Of a DNA stretch of 11,130 nt, positions 1 through 7,230 are shown piece after piece. The notes beneath the pieces are model-generated. The model was not told where the DNA came from and ran no database searches. It saw nothing but the letters and a program-made list of their open reading frames with translations. Every line of letters begins with the position of its first letter. The first letter of the stretch is position 1. The DNA is taken from the NCBI GenBank assembly GCA_012521315.1, contig JAAYMP010000152.1, forward strand, positions 1 through 11,130, written 5' to 3'. Source of the stretch: Bacillota bacterium. Lineage in GTDB: Bacteria; Bacillota; UBA4882; UBA10575. Position numbers and translations under genes: made by a program.

Positions 1-799
1 AGGTGATGCGCCGCCGTTTCATGGTTTTGTAATTGCGCAAGCGGGAGCTGATTAAGTCCGTATTCGAAAAGATCAGTTCTTCACCGGTTAGACTGCGGAT
101 CCGGGTGTTTTTTAAACCGATATTCTCGACGGTCCCGGAGAAGTCGTCCACAATGATATAATCACCGACTTCAAAAGGGCGGTCGAGATAGATGGTAAAG
201 TAACTGAAGAGATCGCTGAGGAGAACCTGGGCGGAGAGGGCGACGGCAATACCCCCGATTCCGAGTCCGGCGACCAGGGCGGAGATTTCCACGCCCAGGT
301 TGTCGAGGAAGGCGATAAAAGCCAACAGCCAGATCAAGACGGAAAAGAATTTGGAGGCGATGTGGAAAGCGTAGCGTTTACTCGCGGCCGTTTCATGTTT
401 GAGGAGATAATAGTCCAGGCCGCGTCGGAATAAAGTGAGGAAAAACCGGACTCCGAAAAACACCAGTAAAGCAAGGCACAGGCTATTGATGATTTTATGC
501 CAAAGCAGTGACAGGGTAAGGCGGTTAATACTTAGGTAGAAGACGCCCAAGTAGATCAGGGGCAAAAGATTCTGTTCCCCGCAGTTGATTAAGAACAAAA
601 GGAACTCTTTTTTTCGGCGCTTCGCCAACCGGCCCAAACGGACCAGTAAGAATTTTTTGATCAACCGCAGAGCCCAGGAGCTAACCACAAAGATGGCGAG
701 CGAAAGCAAATAATCGAAGATGCTGTTGTGGAAGATCAGCCGTTCGGTCAGGATTGTCCACAAAACAATCACTTCTCCGTTCCGTTTTGAATTCAACAT
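1..799 (-). CDS. MscS-family mechanosensitive ion channel (partial, C-terminus beyond the left edge)
   Basis: Reading the minus strand from the ATG at 797-799 gives an open frame to the window edge (266 residues seen). It has several hydrophobic stretches, then the MscS pore-lining helix and start of the beta domain: GLGIGGIAVALSAQVLLSD is followed by a segment containing FTIYLDRPFEVGDYI and GTVENIGLKNTRIRS, classic for the family. Such channels sit in the cytoplasmic membrane and open under tension to release solutes on osmotic downshock. The start is uncertain. The ATG has no Shine-Dalgarno and lies right after two copies of an AT-rich 9-mer. A TTG twelve codons later (761-763) is preceded by CGGAG, which is a better ribosome site. 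The tRNA gene upstream is divergent. The family call is firm; the ion preference and exact subgroup are not known. Confidence 0.93.
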   Translation of the reverse strand, partial: MLNSKRNGEVIVLWTILTERLIFHNSIFDYLLSLAIFVVSSWALRLIKKFLLVRLGRLAKRRKKEFLLFLINCGEQNLLPLIYLGVFYLSINRLTLSLLWHKIINSLCLALLVFFGVRFFLTLFRRGLDYYLLKHETAASKRYAFHIASKFFSVLIWLLAFIAFLDNLGVEISALVAGLGIGGIAVALSAQVLLSDLFSYFTIYLDRPFEVGDYIIVDDFSGTVENIGLKNTRIRSLTGEELIFSNTDLISSRLRNYKTMKRRRIT

Positions 800-817
800 A
801 TTTAATATATTTAATAT
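800..817. repeat. Tandem 9-base AT repeat at the mscS start
   Basis: ATTTAATAT occurs twice in perfect tandem directly before the ATG of the MscS gene. It may be part of an AT-rich promoter or upstream element for that minus-strand gene; I see no convincing matching -35 box. If it is promoter sequence, the TTG at 761-763 becomes the likelier start. Confidence 0.6.
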
Positions 818-902
818 ACCATAATTAAGCGGTCATGGACACCCGTAAGTTATGGTAGGGGTGGTCCGGCTCGGTGGCGGGCGTAATTTCGAAATAATCC
901 CC

Positions 903-931
903 TTGACAAAAACCAAATTTCGAGGTAATCT
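903..931 (+). promoter_or_regulatory. Sigma-A-type promoter of the tRNA-Ala gene
   Basis: A perfect TTGACA (903-908) is followed by a 17-base spacer and TAATCT (926-931, 4 of 6 matches to TATAAT). The expected transcription start is about 14 bases before the tRNA, which suits a short 5' leader removed by RNase P. Confidence 0.75.
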
Positions 932-951
932 AATAAATGTCACCGCGACGT

Positions 952-1027
<76 letters not shown>

Positions 1028-1041
1028 AACAAGAAATTTGA

Positions 1042-1071
1042 AAACCCTGCAAAAGCAGGGTTTATCTTTTT
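1042..1071 (+). terminator. Intrinsic terminator after tRNA-Ala
   Basis: AAACCCTGC and GCAGGGTTT form a 9-bp stem around an AAAA loop, followed by the T-rich ATCTTTTT. It begins 14 bases after the tRNA CCA end and closes the tRNA transcript. Confidence 0.85.
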
Positions 1072-1311
1072 CACGGCGCAGGGTAACATGCTCCGAAAAA
1101 TCGTAGAAAATTGCTCAAAAAAGGTCGTTTCTGACGCATTTCTAACATGCTTCTGACACATAAAAAGACCATTTCCACCGATCATCTTTTTTAAGGGAGC
1201 GCATGGATTACTTCCCGGAGTGCTTCGTGTCTTCTTCTTGACGCCGGCAATTCGGCTGCCGAGCCATGGTTGACGCTGACAATTTCTTCCCCTTTCTATA
1301 GCTGGCATGTT

Positions 1312-1722
1312 TTATGCTAAATAATTCTGCTTCTCAAGTTCAAGCAACAGTTTTTCTTTAAATCTTTCCTCTTGTTTTCTAATTTGGCGAGGAATCGTGA
1401 AAAGATCAATAAAAAGAAATATCCCTAATAAGACGAGTAAAACTAAGCCAAAAACAGCAGCACCCAATGCAGATGCTAATTCCTCGTCTAAGGAGAGAAT
1501 TATTCCAACTCCACCTGTGGCGCATCCTAATATGCCCATTAATAGGTATGCGATCCCCCAGCTAGTTTTACCTATGTAAAATTTGTGAACTCCTAAGCTG
1601 CCCAGAAAAAACCACAGTAAATACGCTATTCCCGTACTTTTCTTGTTTCGAGAAAGTTCTCCCTCTAGAATGGCGAGTTGTTTGTCGGACAAGTTGCTCA
1701 TGCGGTCTAGTAGATTTTTCAT
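1312..1722 (-). CDS. TM2-domain membrane protein
   Basis: 136 residues from an ATG preceded by GGGAGGG about 7 bases upstream. Residues 1-29 are polar and predicted cytosolic. Residues 31-110 match a TM2 domain: a first helix (31-42), the signature turn GSLGVHKFYIGK (41-52), a second hydrophobic stretch (53-76), then a long helix (about 88-106) ending in IDLFTIP, the usual end of the domain. A charged tail (112-131, rich in K, R and E) follows, probably a short coiled helix. The distance between FYIG and IDLF is about 57 residues, clearly longer than in a compact TM2 domain, so an extra loop or helix appears inserted (about 70-87). The function of such bacterial proteins is not established. 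The gene and its flanks are visibly richer in A+T than the genes around them. It sits alone, in the same direction as rtcB but about 180 bases downstream of it. Confidence 0.85.
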   Translation of the reverse strand: MKNLLDRMSNLSDKQLAILEGELSRNKKSTGIAYLLWFFLGSLGVHKFYIGKTSWGIAYLLMGILGCATGGVGIILSLDEELASALGAAVFGLVLLVLLGIFLFIDLFTIPRQIRKQEERFKEKLLLELEKQNYLA

Positions 1723-1875
1723 TCAAAACCCTCCCTTCAATTATATTAATATATCGGCAATATATTACGTTCTCTTTAAGTAATAAAAAACCATTACTGC
1801 CTCTAATTGCCAAACATAGCTGCTAAAAAAATGACCCCTTCGTCTTGGAGGTCAATCTCGGTTGTTATATTATCT

Positions 1876-1907
1876 AACCCTTGAGCCCAAGGGTTTTTTA
1901 TTTTTTA
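1876..1907 (+). terminator. Terminator-like hairpin between rtcB and the TM2 gene
   Basis: AACCCTTG and CAAGGGTT form an 8-bp stem around a 4-base loop, followed on the plus strand by TTTTATTTTTT. The T tract points in the plus direction, although both flanking genes are on the minus strand. On the minus strand the hairpin follows the rtcB stop but its 3' flank (AGATAATATA) is a poor T tract, so it may end rtcB transcription only weakly. On the plus strand it would stop transcripts entering rtcB antisense. Confidence 0.6.
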
Positions 1908-3023
1908 ATCCCCGGCGGCTTTGAAATTGTAGACTGGTTTTACGAAGTCATTAATCTCCACGGTTTCCTTGATGTTCTGGATGATCAGATCCTTATCCTT
2001 ATAGGCGTCGGGGGCTTCGTCCAGGGTTTCCATATTGGCGGTGGTGGTGTAGATGCCGGCTTTTTGCATGCCCCGGGCAAAGGCGTCGACGGAAAGCACC
2101 TGTTTGGCTTTGGTCCGGGACAGGATGCGGCCGGCGCCATGGGGAGCGGAATAATTGTACTTGGCGGAGCCTTTTCCGGTACAGAGGGCGAGGCCGTCAC
2201 GCATGTTGAAGGGAATGAGCACCCGTTCTCCTTTCCGGGCGGGCGTTGCTCCTTTCCGGATAATGTCGTCGTCGCCGATGAAATTGTGGACCGACTCAAT
2301 GGTTTCGACCGGTTCGTGCCCGAAGAAGTGGATGATTTCCGTGAGGATGGTCCGGCGGTTTAAAGCGGCGTAACTTTGGGCAAACCGGGCGGCGTTCAGA
2401 TAGTCCCGGCCGTCCTGGCTGTCGACCGGGAGGAACGCCAGGTCTTGCTCCTGGTGGCCGGCGGCGTTCCTTGCCATGGCTTCCCGGGCTTTGCGTTGAA
2501 AATGGTTGGCCACACGCAGACCAAAATGGCGGCTTCCCGTGTGAATCGTTACCCAGGTGTTCTCCCGCGAGTCTTTGCCGACTTCGATGAAGTGGTTTCC
2601 TCCGCCCAGGGTGCCGATACTCCGGAGTGCCTTCGCGTAATCCATCCCGACCACCTTTGTCCAGTGGCGCAGGGTGGGATCGTCACCGACCTTGGATTTG
2701 TGGTGGATGGCAAAGCCGGCTGGAATGTTCTTCAGGATAAACTTGTCGAAGGCGGGTAGGTTGATTTGGTCGACGGCGAACCGGGCGGCCAGTACCCCGC
2801 ACCCGATATCAACCCCGACGATGTTGGGGATGATATAGTCGTTCATCTTCATTGTGAAACCGATGACGGCGCCCTTTCCCGCATGGCAGTCGGGCATGAT
2901 CGCAATATAAGACTTGGCGAAGGCGGGGTGGTCCAGCATTCTCTGAATCTGCTGACGGGTAGTATCATCAATTTCATCGATCATGATCTGCGCCGAATTG
3001 TACTGGCCTTTTAGGACAAGCAA
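1905..3023 (-). CDS. rtcB: RNA-splicing ligase RtcB (3'-phosphate/5'-hydroxyl RNA ligase)
   Basis: 372 residues. RtcB enzymes join RNA 3'-phosphate (or 2',3'-cyclic phosphate) ends to 5'-hydroxyl ends using GTP and Mn2+, through a covalent histidine-GMP intermediate. All core motifs are visible: PDCHAGKGAVIGF (44-56), VDIGCG with D72 and C75, GTLGGGNHFIEV with N143 and H144, HTGSRHFG with H161, ESVHNF with H246, RKGATPA (256-262) and APHGAGR with H295, the expected guanylylated histidine. The metal ligands of the family (Cys plus three His) are therefore all present and the enzyme should be active. It is shorter than the archaeal and E. coli-type proteins and resembles the compact bacterial branch. 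The start is TTG at 3021-3023, with AAGGAG and GAGAGG just upstream; no other start is available nearby. No rtcA or archease gene is adjacent. The gene is transcribed divergently from the propeller lipoprotein gene. Confidence 0.95.
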   Translation of the reverse strand: MLVLKGQYNSAQIMIDEIDDTTRQQIQRMLDHPAFAKSYIAIMPDCHAGKGAVIGFTMKMNDYIIPNIVGVDIGCGVLAARFAVDQINLPAFDKFILKNIPAGFAIHHKSKVGDDPTLRHWTKVVGMDYAKALRSIGTLGGGNHFIEVGKDSRENTWVTIHTGSRHFGLRVANHFQRKAREAMARNAAGHQEQDLAFLPVDSQDGRDYLNAARFAQSYAALNRRTILTEIIHFFGHEPVETIESVHNFIGDDDIIRKGATPARKGERVLIPFNMRDGLALCTGKGSAKYNYSAPHGAGRILSRTKAKQVLSVDAFARGMQKAGIYTTTANMETLDEAPDAYKDKDLIIQNIKETVEINDFVKPVYNFKAAGD

Positions 3024-3051
3024 TTAACCCTCTCTCCTTTTGGGTGGTTGG

Positions 3052-3080
3052 ATCAAACGTGTATGTTCCATAGCCGGCAA
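3052..3080 (-). promoter_or_regulatory. Possible rtcB promoter
   Basis: On the minus strand, TTGCCG (3075-3080) and TTTGAT (3052-3057) are separated by 17 bases. Each matches the sigma-A consensus at 4 of 6 positions. The spacing and position, about 30 bases before the TTG start, fit, but the match is modest. Confidence 0.4.
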
Positions 3081-3097
3081 GGAAAAACCTTTTTCCT
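3080..3097. repeat. 18-base inverted repeat abutting the possible rtcB -35 box
   Basis: AGGAAAAACCTTTTTCCT has 8-base arms around a CC centre. It lies between the divergent rtcB and propeller genes and touches the candidate rtcB -35 element. The shape suits a dimeric repressor operator, but A/T runs also give such palindromes by chance. Confidence 0.35.
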
Positions 3098-3120
3098 AGT
3101 TTTCCTCCGGTGTTTAGTTT

Positions 3121-3150
3121 TTGTTTAGAAATTATATGTAAAATCATAAT
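3121..3150 (+). promoter_or_regulatory. Possible promoter of the propeller lipoprotein gene
   Basis: TTGTTT (3121-3126) and CATAAT (3145-3150) are separated by 18 bases in an A+T-rich stretch. The predicted start of transcription is just before the GGGGGAG ribosome site (3163-3169). Confidence 0.5.
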
Positions 3151-3175
3151 AAAACTTGTGCAGGGGGAGTTAAAA

Positions 3176-4276
3176 ATGAAACGTTTATTATGGGGCGGAT
3201 TAATCTTGGTTGTTGTGTTGATCTTTGCTGGTTGCCGTACAAGTAAAAGTCCGTCAAAACCAACCGGGCCCAGATATCTATACGCTTTAAACAATAATTA
3301 CGATAAGATTTTCGTCTTTAAAATCAACAGCAACGGCACACTGGAGCAGGTTAATGAGGTAGATACCAATGATGGGCCCGGATGCGCGGTGGTGCATCCC
3401 GACCGGAACCATCTATTCGTCAGTACGTCCGGGAGTGAAGGTGATTTTATTGAGATTTATGGTATTGATGAGAACGATTTGAGTTTGATCAATGCGATCA
3501 AGATGCCTGCGAACGGGGCGCGTCAGTTAAGAATGGTGCTGTCACCCAACGGGGAGTATCTTTTTGTCGCCCATGAAGAAAAAAATTTGTCACGATATTT
3601 CGGGCGAACCCAACGGCCGGGACTCTCAACCTAATTACTACTATTCCTACGGGTACTGAACCAAGAGCGCTCGCCGTTTCGCCCAAAGGGAATTATCTTT
3701 ATATCGCAATAAACGGCACCGATACCTTGGGAAACAACGGGGAAGTTTTAATTTACCAAATCGCCACTGACGGGACCGTTACTTCTAAAGGCAGTGTTAC
3801 CGTAGGACGCCAACCTAGTGACATGGTTTTAAACCACACCGGTTCCTACCTGTACGTCGCCAATTACATTTCCGGCAGCTTAATGGTCTTTGCGGTCAAC
3901 TCCGACGGTTCACTAACCCATAAACAGACTTATACTGGAACCGCGGGTGAGGTGCAAAGCCTTGCCGTTACGCCGGATGATCGTTGGGTGTTTGCGGGGA
4001 AAACTGCGTATAACGCCTATGCGGTCAGCGGTTCGGATTTATCTTTAGTGGCGGATTCCCCCTTTTATGGAAAAATAGATTATATTAACTGCTTAAAGGT
4101 CGATCCATCCGGCCGTTTTCTTTATGCCGGGCGGGGAGAGGCGAAAGTTGAAGCCTTTACAATTGGTTCTTCCGGGGTGTTGAACCCGATCGACGAATAT
4201 GATGCGGGGGGGGCAGTGGGTGACTATCCGGTAGGGATGGTGCCGGGACGGTCACGATGCCATTGTTCCCGGATAA
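3176..4276 (+). pseudogene. Beta-propeller lipoprotein of the YncE/lactonase type, frameshifted
   Basis: The ATG at 3176 has GGGGGAG six bases upstream. The product starts with a lipoprotein signal peptide: MKRLLW, a hydrophobic core and the lipobox FAGC with C20, so it should be a lipid-anchored surface protein. About seven propeller-like repeats follow, each with a pattern such as SPNGEYLFVA, SPKGNYLYIA, HTGSYLYVAN or DPSGRFLYAG, as in the 7-bladed lactonase/YncE group (PF10282-like). The frame breaks in a run of seven A (near 3578-3586). The first frame stops at 3634, but the homologous sequence continues without loss one base back (KFVTIFRANPTAGTLNLI and onward) to about 4245. That frame then runs through the terminator, whereas the TAA at 4274-4276 in a third frame is the only stop before it, so a second shift near 4240-4250 is likely. 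Loss of one A, programmed slippage on A AAA AAT or A AAT TTG, or a sequencing error would all look like this. Substrate or ligand unknown. Confidence 0.75.
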
Positions 4277-4280
4277 ACAA

Positions 4281-4317
4281 AACCCGGTTCCTTTACGGAA
4301 GGAACCGGGTTTTTTTC
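4281..4317. terminator. Bidirectional terminator between the propeller gene and serC
   Basis: AACCCGGTTCCTT and AAGGAACCGGGTT form a perfect 13-bp stem with a 5-base loop. The plus strand is followed by a run of seven T. The minus strand reads GGGTTTTGTTT after the stem, so the same hairpin can serve the convergent serC transcript. Confidence 0.9.
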
Positions 4318-4347
4318 TTGCGGTGCGCGCTTCGCCCTGGCGGCCGC

Positions 4348-5436
4348 TTAGCCGTTCTTCGCCAGAAAGTCTCGCATAAAGTCGGCCAGGACTTTGCAGC
4401 CCTCGTAACTCATGGCGTTGTAGATGGAAGCCCGGAGCCCGCCGACGGAACGATGGCCTTTCAGGCCAATCAAACCCTCTTCGGTGGCGGCGCGGACGAA
4501 TTTCTCTTCCAACTCCGTACTGGGGAGACGGAAGGTGACATTCATCAGCGACCGGCTGTTCTTTTCGGCGTGGCCCCGGTAGAAACCGCCGCTTTGGTCA
4601 ATGACGTCGTAGATGAGAGCGGCTTTTTCCTGGTTGCGTTGGTGAATGGCCTCTACGCCACCCTGTTCTTCCAGCCATTTTAACACGAGCCAGACCATAT
4701 ATATAGAGAAGGTGGGTGGGGTGTTGTAGAGCGAATTATGTTTAACAAAGGTTTCGTACCGTTGAATAACCGGCAGGTTGGGATTGGCCTTGGCCAGGAG
4801 GTCTTCACGGATAATGACGATGGTTACCCCGGCTGGACCGAGGTTTTTCTGGGCGCCGGCGTAAATCAGGCCGAAGGGTTTGATATCGAAAGGACGGGAA
4901 AGGATATCACTGGACATGTCGGCCACCAGGGGAACATCGCCACAGTCAGGGAAGGTGTGCCACTGGGTACCGTAGATCGTATTGTTACTGGTGAGGTGGG
5001 CATAGACGGGACGGGGGGAGAACTTGAGCTCCGCCGGGCCCGGGACGCGCCGGAAATTCTCTTCTTTGGTATTAACCGCTATATGGACTTGGCCGAAGTA
5101 CTTGGCTTCGTCCGCCGCTTTCTCGGCAAAGCTACCGGTAACCAGGTAATCGGCGGTCTTTTCCGGGGTTAAAAAATTCATGGGAACCATGGCAAACTGC
5201 AAGCTTGCCCCGCCTTGTAAAAAGAGCACTTTATAGTTGTCGCCGATTTTTAAAAGGCGCTTCAGGTGGTCGGCCGTCTCGTTCTGCAGCGCTTCGTACT
5301 GTTTTGAACGGTGGCTGATCTCCATCACCGACATCCCGGTGGATTGAAAATTAACCAACTCGTCACGTGCGGCTTCCAAAACCGGGAGTGGGAGGGTGGC
5401 CGGGCCAGGATAGAAGTTGTATACCCGTTCATACAT
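4348..5436 (-). CDS. serC: Phosphoserine aminotransferase SerC
   Basis: 362 residues, the normal length. SerC is a cytosolic PLP enzyme that converts 3-phosphohydroxypyruvate and glutamate to O-phosphoserine and 2-oxoglutarate (serine synthesis), and often also acts in pyridoxal phosphate synthesis. The N-terminal NFYPGPATLP (7-16), LQGGASLQF (73-81), LTSNNTIYGTQW (148-159), VADMSSD with D173 and IYAGAQKNLGPAG (191-203) with the PLP-binding lysine K197 are all typical. HRSVGGLRASIYNA (328-341) carries the phosphate- and carboxylate-binding H328, R329 and R335. The ATG start is preceded by GAGGT about 11 bases upstream, a rather long spacing, but no better start exists. The gene stands alone; serA and serB are not in the window. 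It converges on the propeller gene and shares its terminator. Confidence 0.97.
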   Translation of the reverse strand: MYERVYNFYPGPATLPLPVLEAARDELVNFQSTGMSVMEISHRSKQYEALQNETADHLKRLLKIGDNYKVLFLQGGASLQFAMVPMNFLTPEKTADYLVTGSFAEKAADEAKYFGQVHIAVNTKEENFRRVPGPAELKFSPRPVYAHLTSNNTIYGTQWHTFPDCGDVPLVADMSSDILSRPFDIKPFGLIYAGAQKNLGPAGVTIVIIREDLLAKANPNLPVIQRYETFVKHNSLYNTPPTFSIYMVWLVLKWLEEQGGVEAIHQRNQEKAALIYDVIDQSGGFYRGHAEKNSRSLMNVTFRLPSTELEEKFVRAATEEGLIGLKGHRSVGGLRASIYNAMSYEGCKVLADFMRDFLAKNG

Positions 5437-5478
5437 TTCTGATTAGACCTCGCTTCCGATGAAGATTTATTTAGAGCA

Positions 5479-5507
5479 ATTATACTACCTATTTTTCGAA
5501 AGAACAA
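5479..5507 (-). promoter_or_regulatory. serC promoter (sigma-A type)
   Basis: On the minus strand, TTGTTC (5502-5507) is separated by exactly 17 bases from a perfect TATAAT (5479-5484). The transcription start would fall about 35 bases before the serC ATG. Confidence 0.75.
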
Positions 5508-5625
5508 GGGGAAGCCCGGCTTACGCAGAATATTTTAACTTTTTGGAAGGGAAAAGTGGAAACCAGCAAGAACTAATAAAAAAACCCTGGTCAGGAGAGT
5601 ATCTCACCTAGAAAGGAGTGACGGG

Positions 5626-7230
5626 ATGGGTATTTTCGGTGAAAGACCCGATCATCACGGTTTTCCTCCTCCTTTGGCCGCGGCGATGCGGCGCAAAGGG
5701 ATTGATCTAGGGCTAACCAGAGATATTTTGACCCGCTATAATGCGGGCGAGTTTGACCGTTTTCAACCGGTCCGGGCGATGGGGTTTCCCCGGATCGACG
5801 GGGAACGGGTTATCGATCTGACTGTCCCGCTGAAGGTGGCGGTCGACTTGCCGGCCGCGGAAGCCCGTTTCCGGCGGTGGGGCCTCGCACTGAATCTTGC
5901 CGCCTATTGTCGGGTGGAGGGCGAAACCGGCCATTTTGACCGCGCCGGCCTGAGCCGGCTTGGCGTTTTGCTTTATCCCTACGTGGGTTACGGGATTTTA
6001 AACGGCGGGTCGGCCAGCAGTTACTTTGATTACAAACGGAATGTGGCCCTCAGTCCCGCCTTGTACGAAATCTGTGCAGATCAGTTCAATTTCTTGGCTG
6101 GGCTTGGACGCCACAAAGCGAAAGCGTTGGTTCCGGCGTACATCAACGAGGACGGCACCCCCGGCGCGACTTTTATCGAGTTGAAGATGCGCGCCCTTTT
6201 GCTGGAGATCCTCCGTTACCAGCTTTTAACCGGAACCAGGGAGCAAAAGATCCTGCCCCTCTTCCAGATGGCCAGCATCTATAATTACCGGGAGTTGGAG
6301 AAGGCGTACGAAACTTTTGCCGACAGTCCTTACCTGCGCGATTTAATGGCCGAGACCGGCGTGGCCATTAACAAAGATGTGTTGACCGGGGTGCAACCGA
6401 TGCTGGCGGCCTACACCCATAGTAGTCTTGGCCGGCCGAAGGAGGTTTTCACCACCGCTTACGGGAAACCCAATAATCCCCTGCCGATGCCCGGCGGCCA
6501 TGGGCAGAACTTTCAGATTTTAAGCCACTGTTACCGGGAGCTTTTGGCCCGCGGGATCAAGATGGTCTATCTGGGCAACGTTGACAACTTGGGTTTTACG
6601 GTCAACCCGGTGGCCGTTGCCTTACTTGCGCTGCAAGGTAAGACCGGCGGCTTTGAGTTTGCTTTCCGGACCGTGGTCGATACCAAGGGTGGAGTGCTGG
6701 TCATTGACCAGGATGGCCGGTTGAACTGTGTTGATTTGGGAGTGGCAATCTCCCAGGATGAAGTGTTGGCGGCGGAGAAAAGGGGCGAGCAGATCCTCTG
6801 CAACTGTGCCACCGGCCTTTTTGACCTGGAATACTTGATGGCGCATCTGGCGGAGATCAGCAAAAACCTGCCGGTCCGGTTCTCCGACCAAGACAAGGAT
6901 GCCGGCCGTTACTCCCAGGCTGAACAAGTAACCTGGGAGATCATCGGGATGCTGGATGATTTTTATATCTTTGGCATTGACAAATACGACCGGTTTTTGG
7001 CCGCCAAGATTGCGCTGGAGACCTTGCTCGCCAGTGGGGTTGGTTTGCGCGATCCCCGGTTTCCACAGGCCGCCAACCCGGCCCAAGATTTAAAAACGAC
7101 CGCCACGAAGCTTCATGCCGGTTTACAGCGGAAGCTGATGACGGTCTACGGGTTAAAAAAAGTGGGGGGGCGTTGGACGCCCAAACCCGTTTCCGAGCTG
7201 AAGGAGGAGTTAATGGCGGCTATTCCGTAA
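5626..7230 (+). CDS. UGP1-family UTP--sugar-1-phosphate uridylyltransferase-like protein
   Basis: 534 residues, with AAAGGAG seven bases before the ATG. Family members transfer UMP from UTP to a sugar 1-phosphate, giving a UDP-sugar and pyrophosphate. The match to the eukaryote-like UGP1 type (PF01704), rather than the bacterial GalU type, rests on LLYPYVGYGILNGGSASSY (115-133, nucleotide-binding loop region), LPMPGGHGQNF (286-296, compare PPGHG in the family) and LGNVDNLGFTVNP (316-328, compare N-x-DNLG-A). The strand FRTVVDTKGG (347-356) follows. The loop reads NGGSASSYFDYKRN where well-studied enzymes have NGGLGTSMGxxxPK. The lysine has a plausible counterpart (K137), but the G-T-x-M-G part is replaced, so activity or substrate may differ. 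The C-terminal region (about 420-534) is helical and not assigned. It appears to be a single gene: serC upstream is divergent and the downstream flavin reductase gene converges, overlapping the last 11 bases. No promoter was recognised in the roughly 115 bases before the ribosome site. Confidence 0.75.
   Translation: MGIFGERPDHHGFPPPLAAAMRRKGIDLGLTRDILTRYNAGEFDRFQPVRAMGFPRIDGERVIDLTVPLKVAVDLPAAEARFRRWGLALNLAAYCRVEGETGHFDRAGLSRLGVLLYPYVGYGILNGGSASSYFDYKRNVALSPALYEICADQFNFLAGLGRHKAKALVPAYINEDGTPGATFIELKMRALLLEILRYQLLTGTREQKILPLFQMASIYNYRELEKAYETFADSPYLRDLMAETGVAINKDVLTGVQPMLAAYTHSSLGRPKEVFTTAYGKPNNPLPMPGGHGQNFQILSHCYRELLARGIKMVYLGNVDNLGFTVNPVAVALLALQGKTGGFEFAFRTVVDTKGGVLVIDQDGRLNCVDLGVAISQDEVLAAEKRGEQILCNCATGLFDLEYLMAHLAEISKNLPVRFSDQDKDAGRYSQAEQVTWEIIGMLDDFYIFGIDKYDRFLAAKIALETLLASGVGLRDPRFPQAANPAQDLKTTATKLHAGLQRKLMTVYGLKKVGGRWTPKPVSELKEELMAAIP

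Noticed and set aside
1078..1160. Two loosely similar AACATGCT-containing stretches after the tRNA
   Set aside because: Only two imperfect copies with no regular spacing; not enough to call a repeat array or attachment site.
1845..1873. TTGGAG-17-TATTAT promoter-like pair on the plus strand
   Set aside because: The implied start falls inside the hairpin at 1876-1895, so any transcript would end at once. It is probably chance in A+T-rich DNA.
1028..1905. Possible integrated element at the tRNA-Ala gene
   Set aside because: No second copy of the tRNA 3' end, no integrase and no phage gene was found in the window.
1881..3014. Four plus-strand frames opposite rtcB (up to 160 codons)
   Set aside because: They are shadows of the strongly conserved rtcB on the other strand, with no ribosome sites or recognisable domains.
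4246..4683. Continuation of the propeller frame through the terminator into serC antisense
   Set aside because: The extra residues are translated terminator and antisense serC. They show only that the frame has lost its proper stop.
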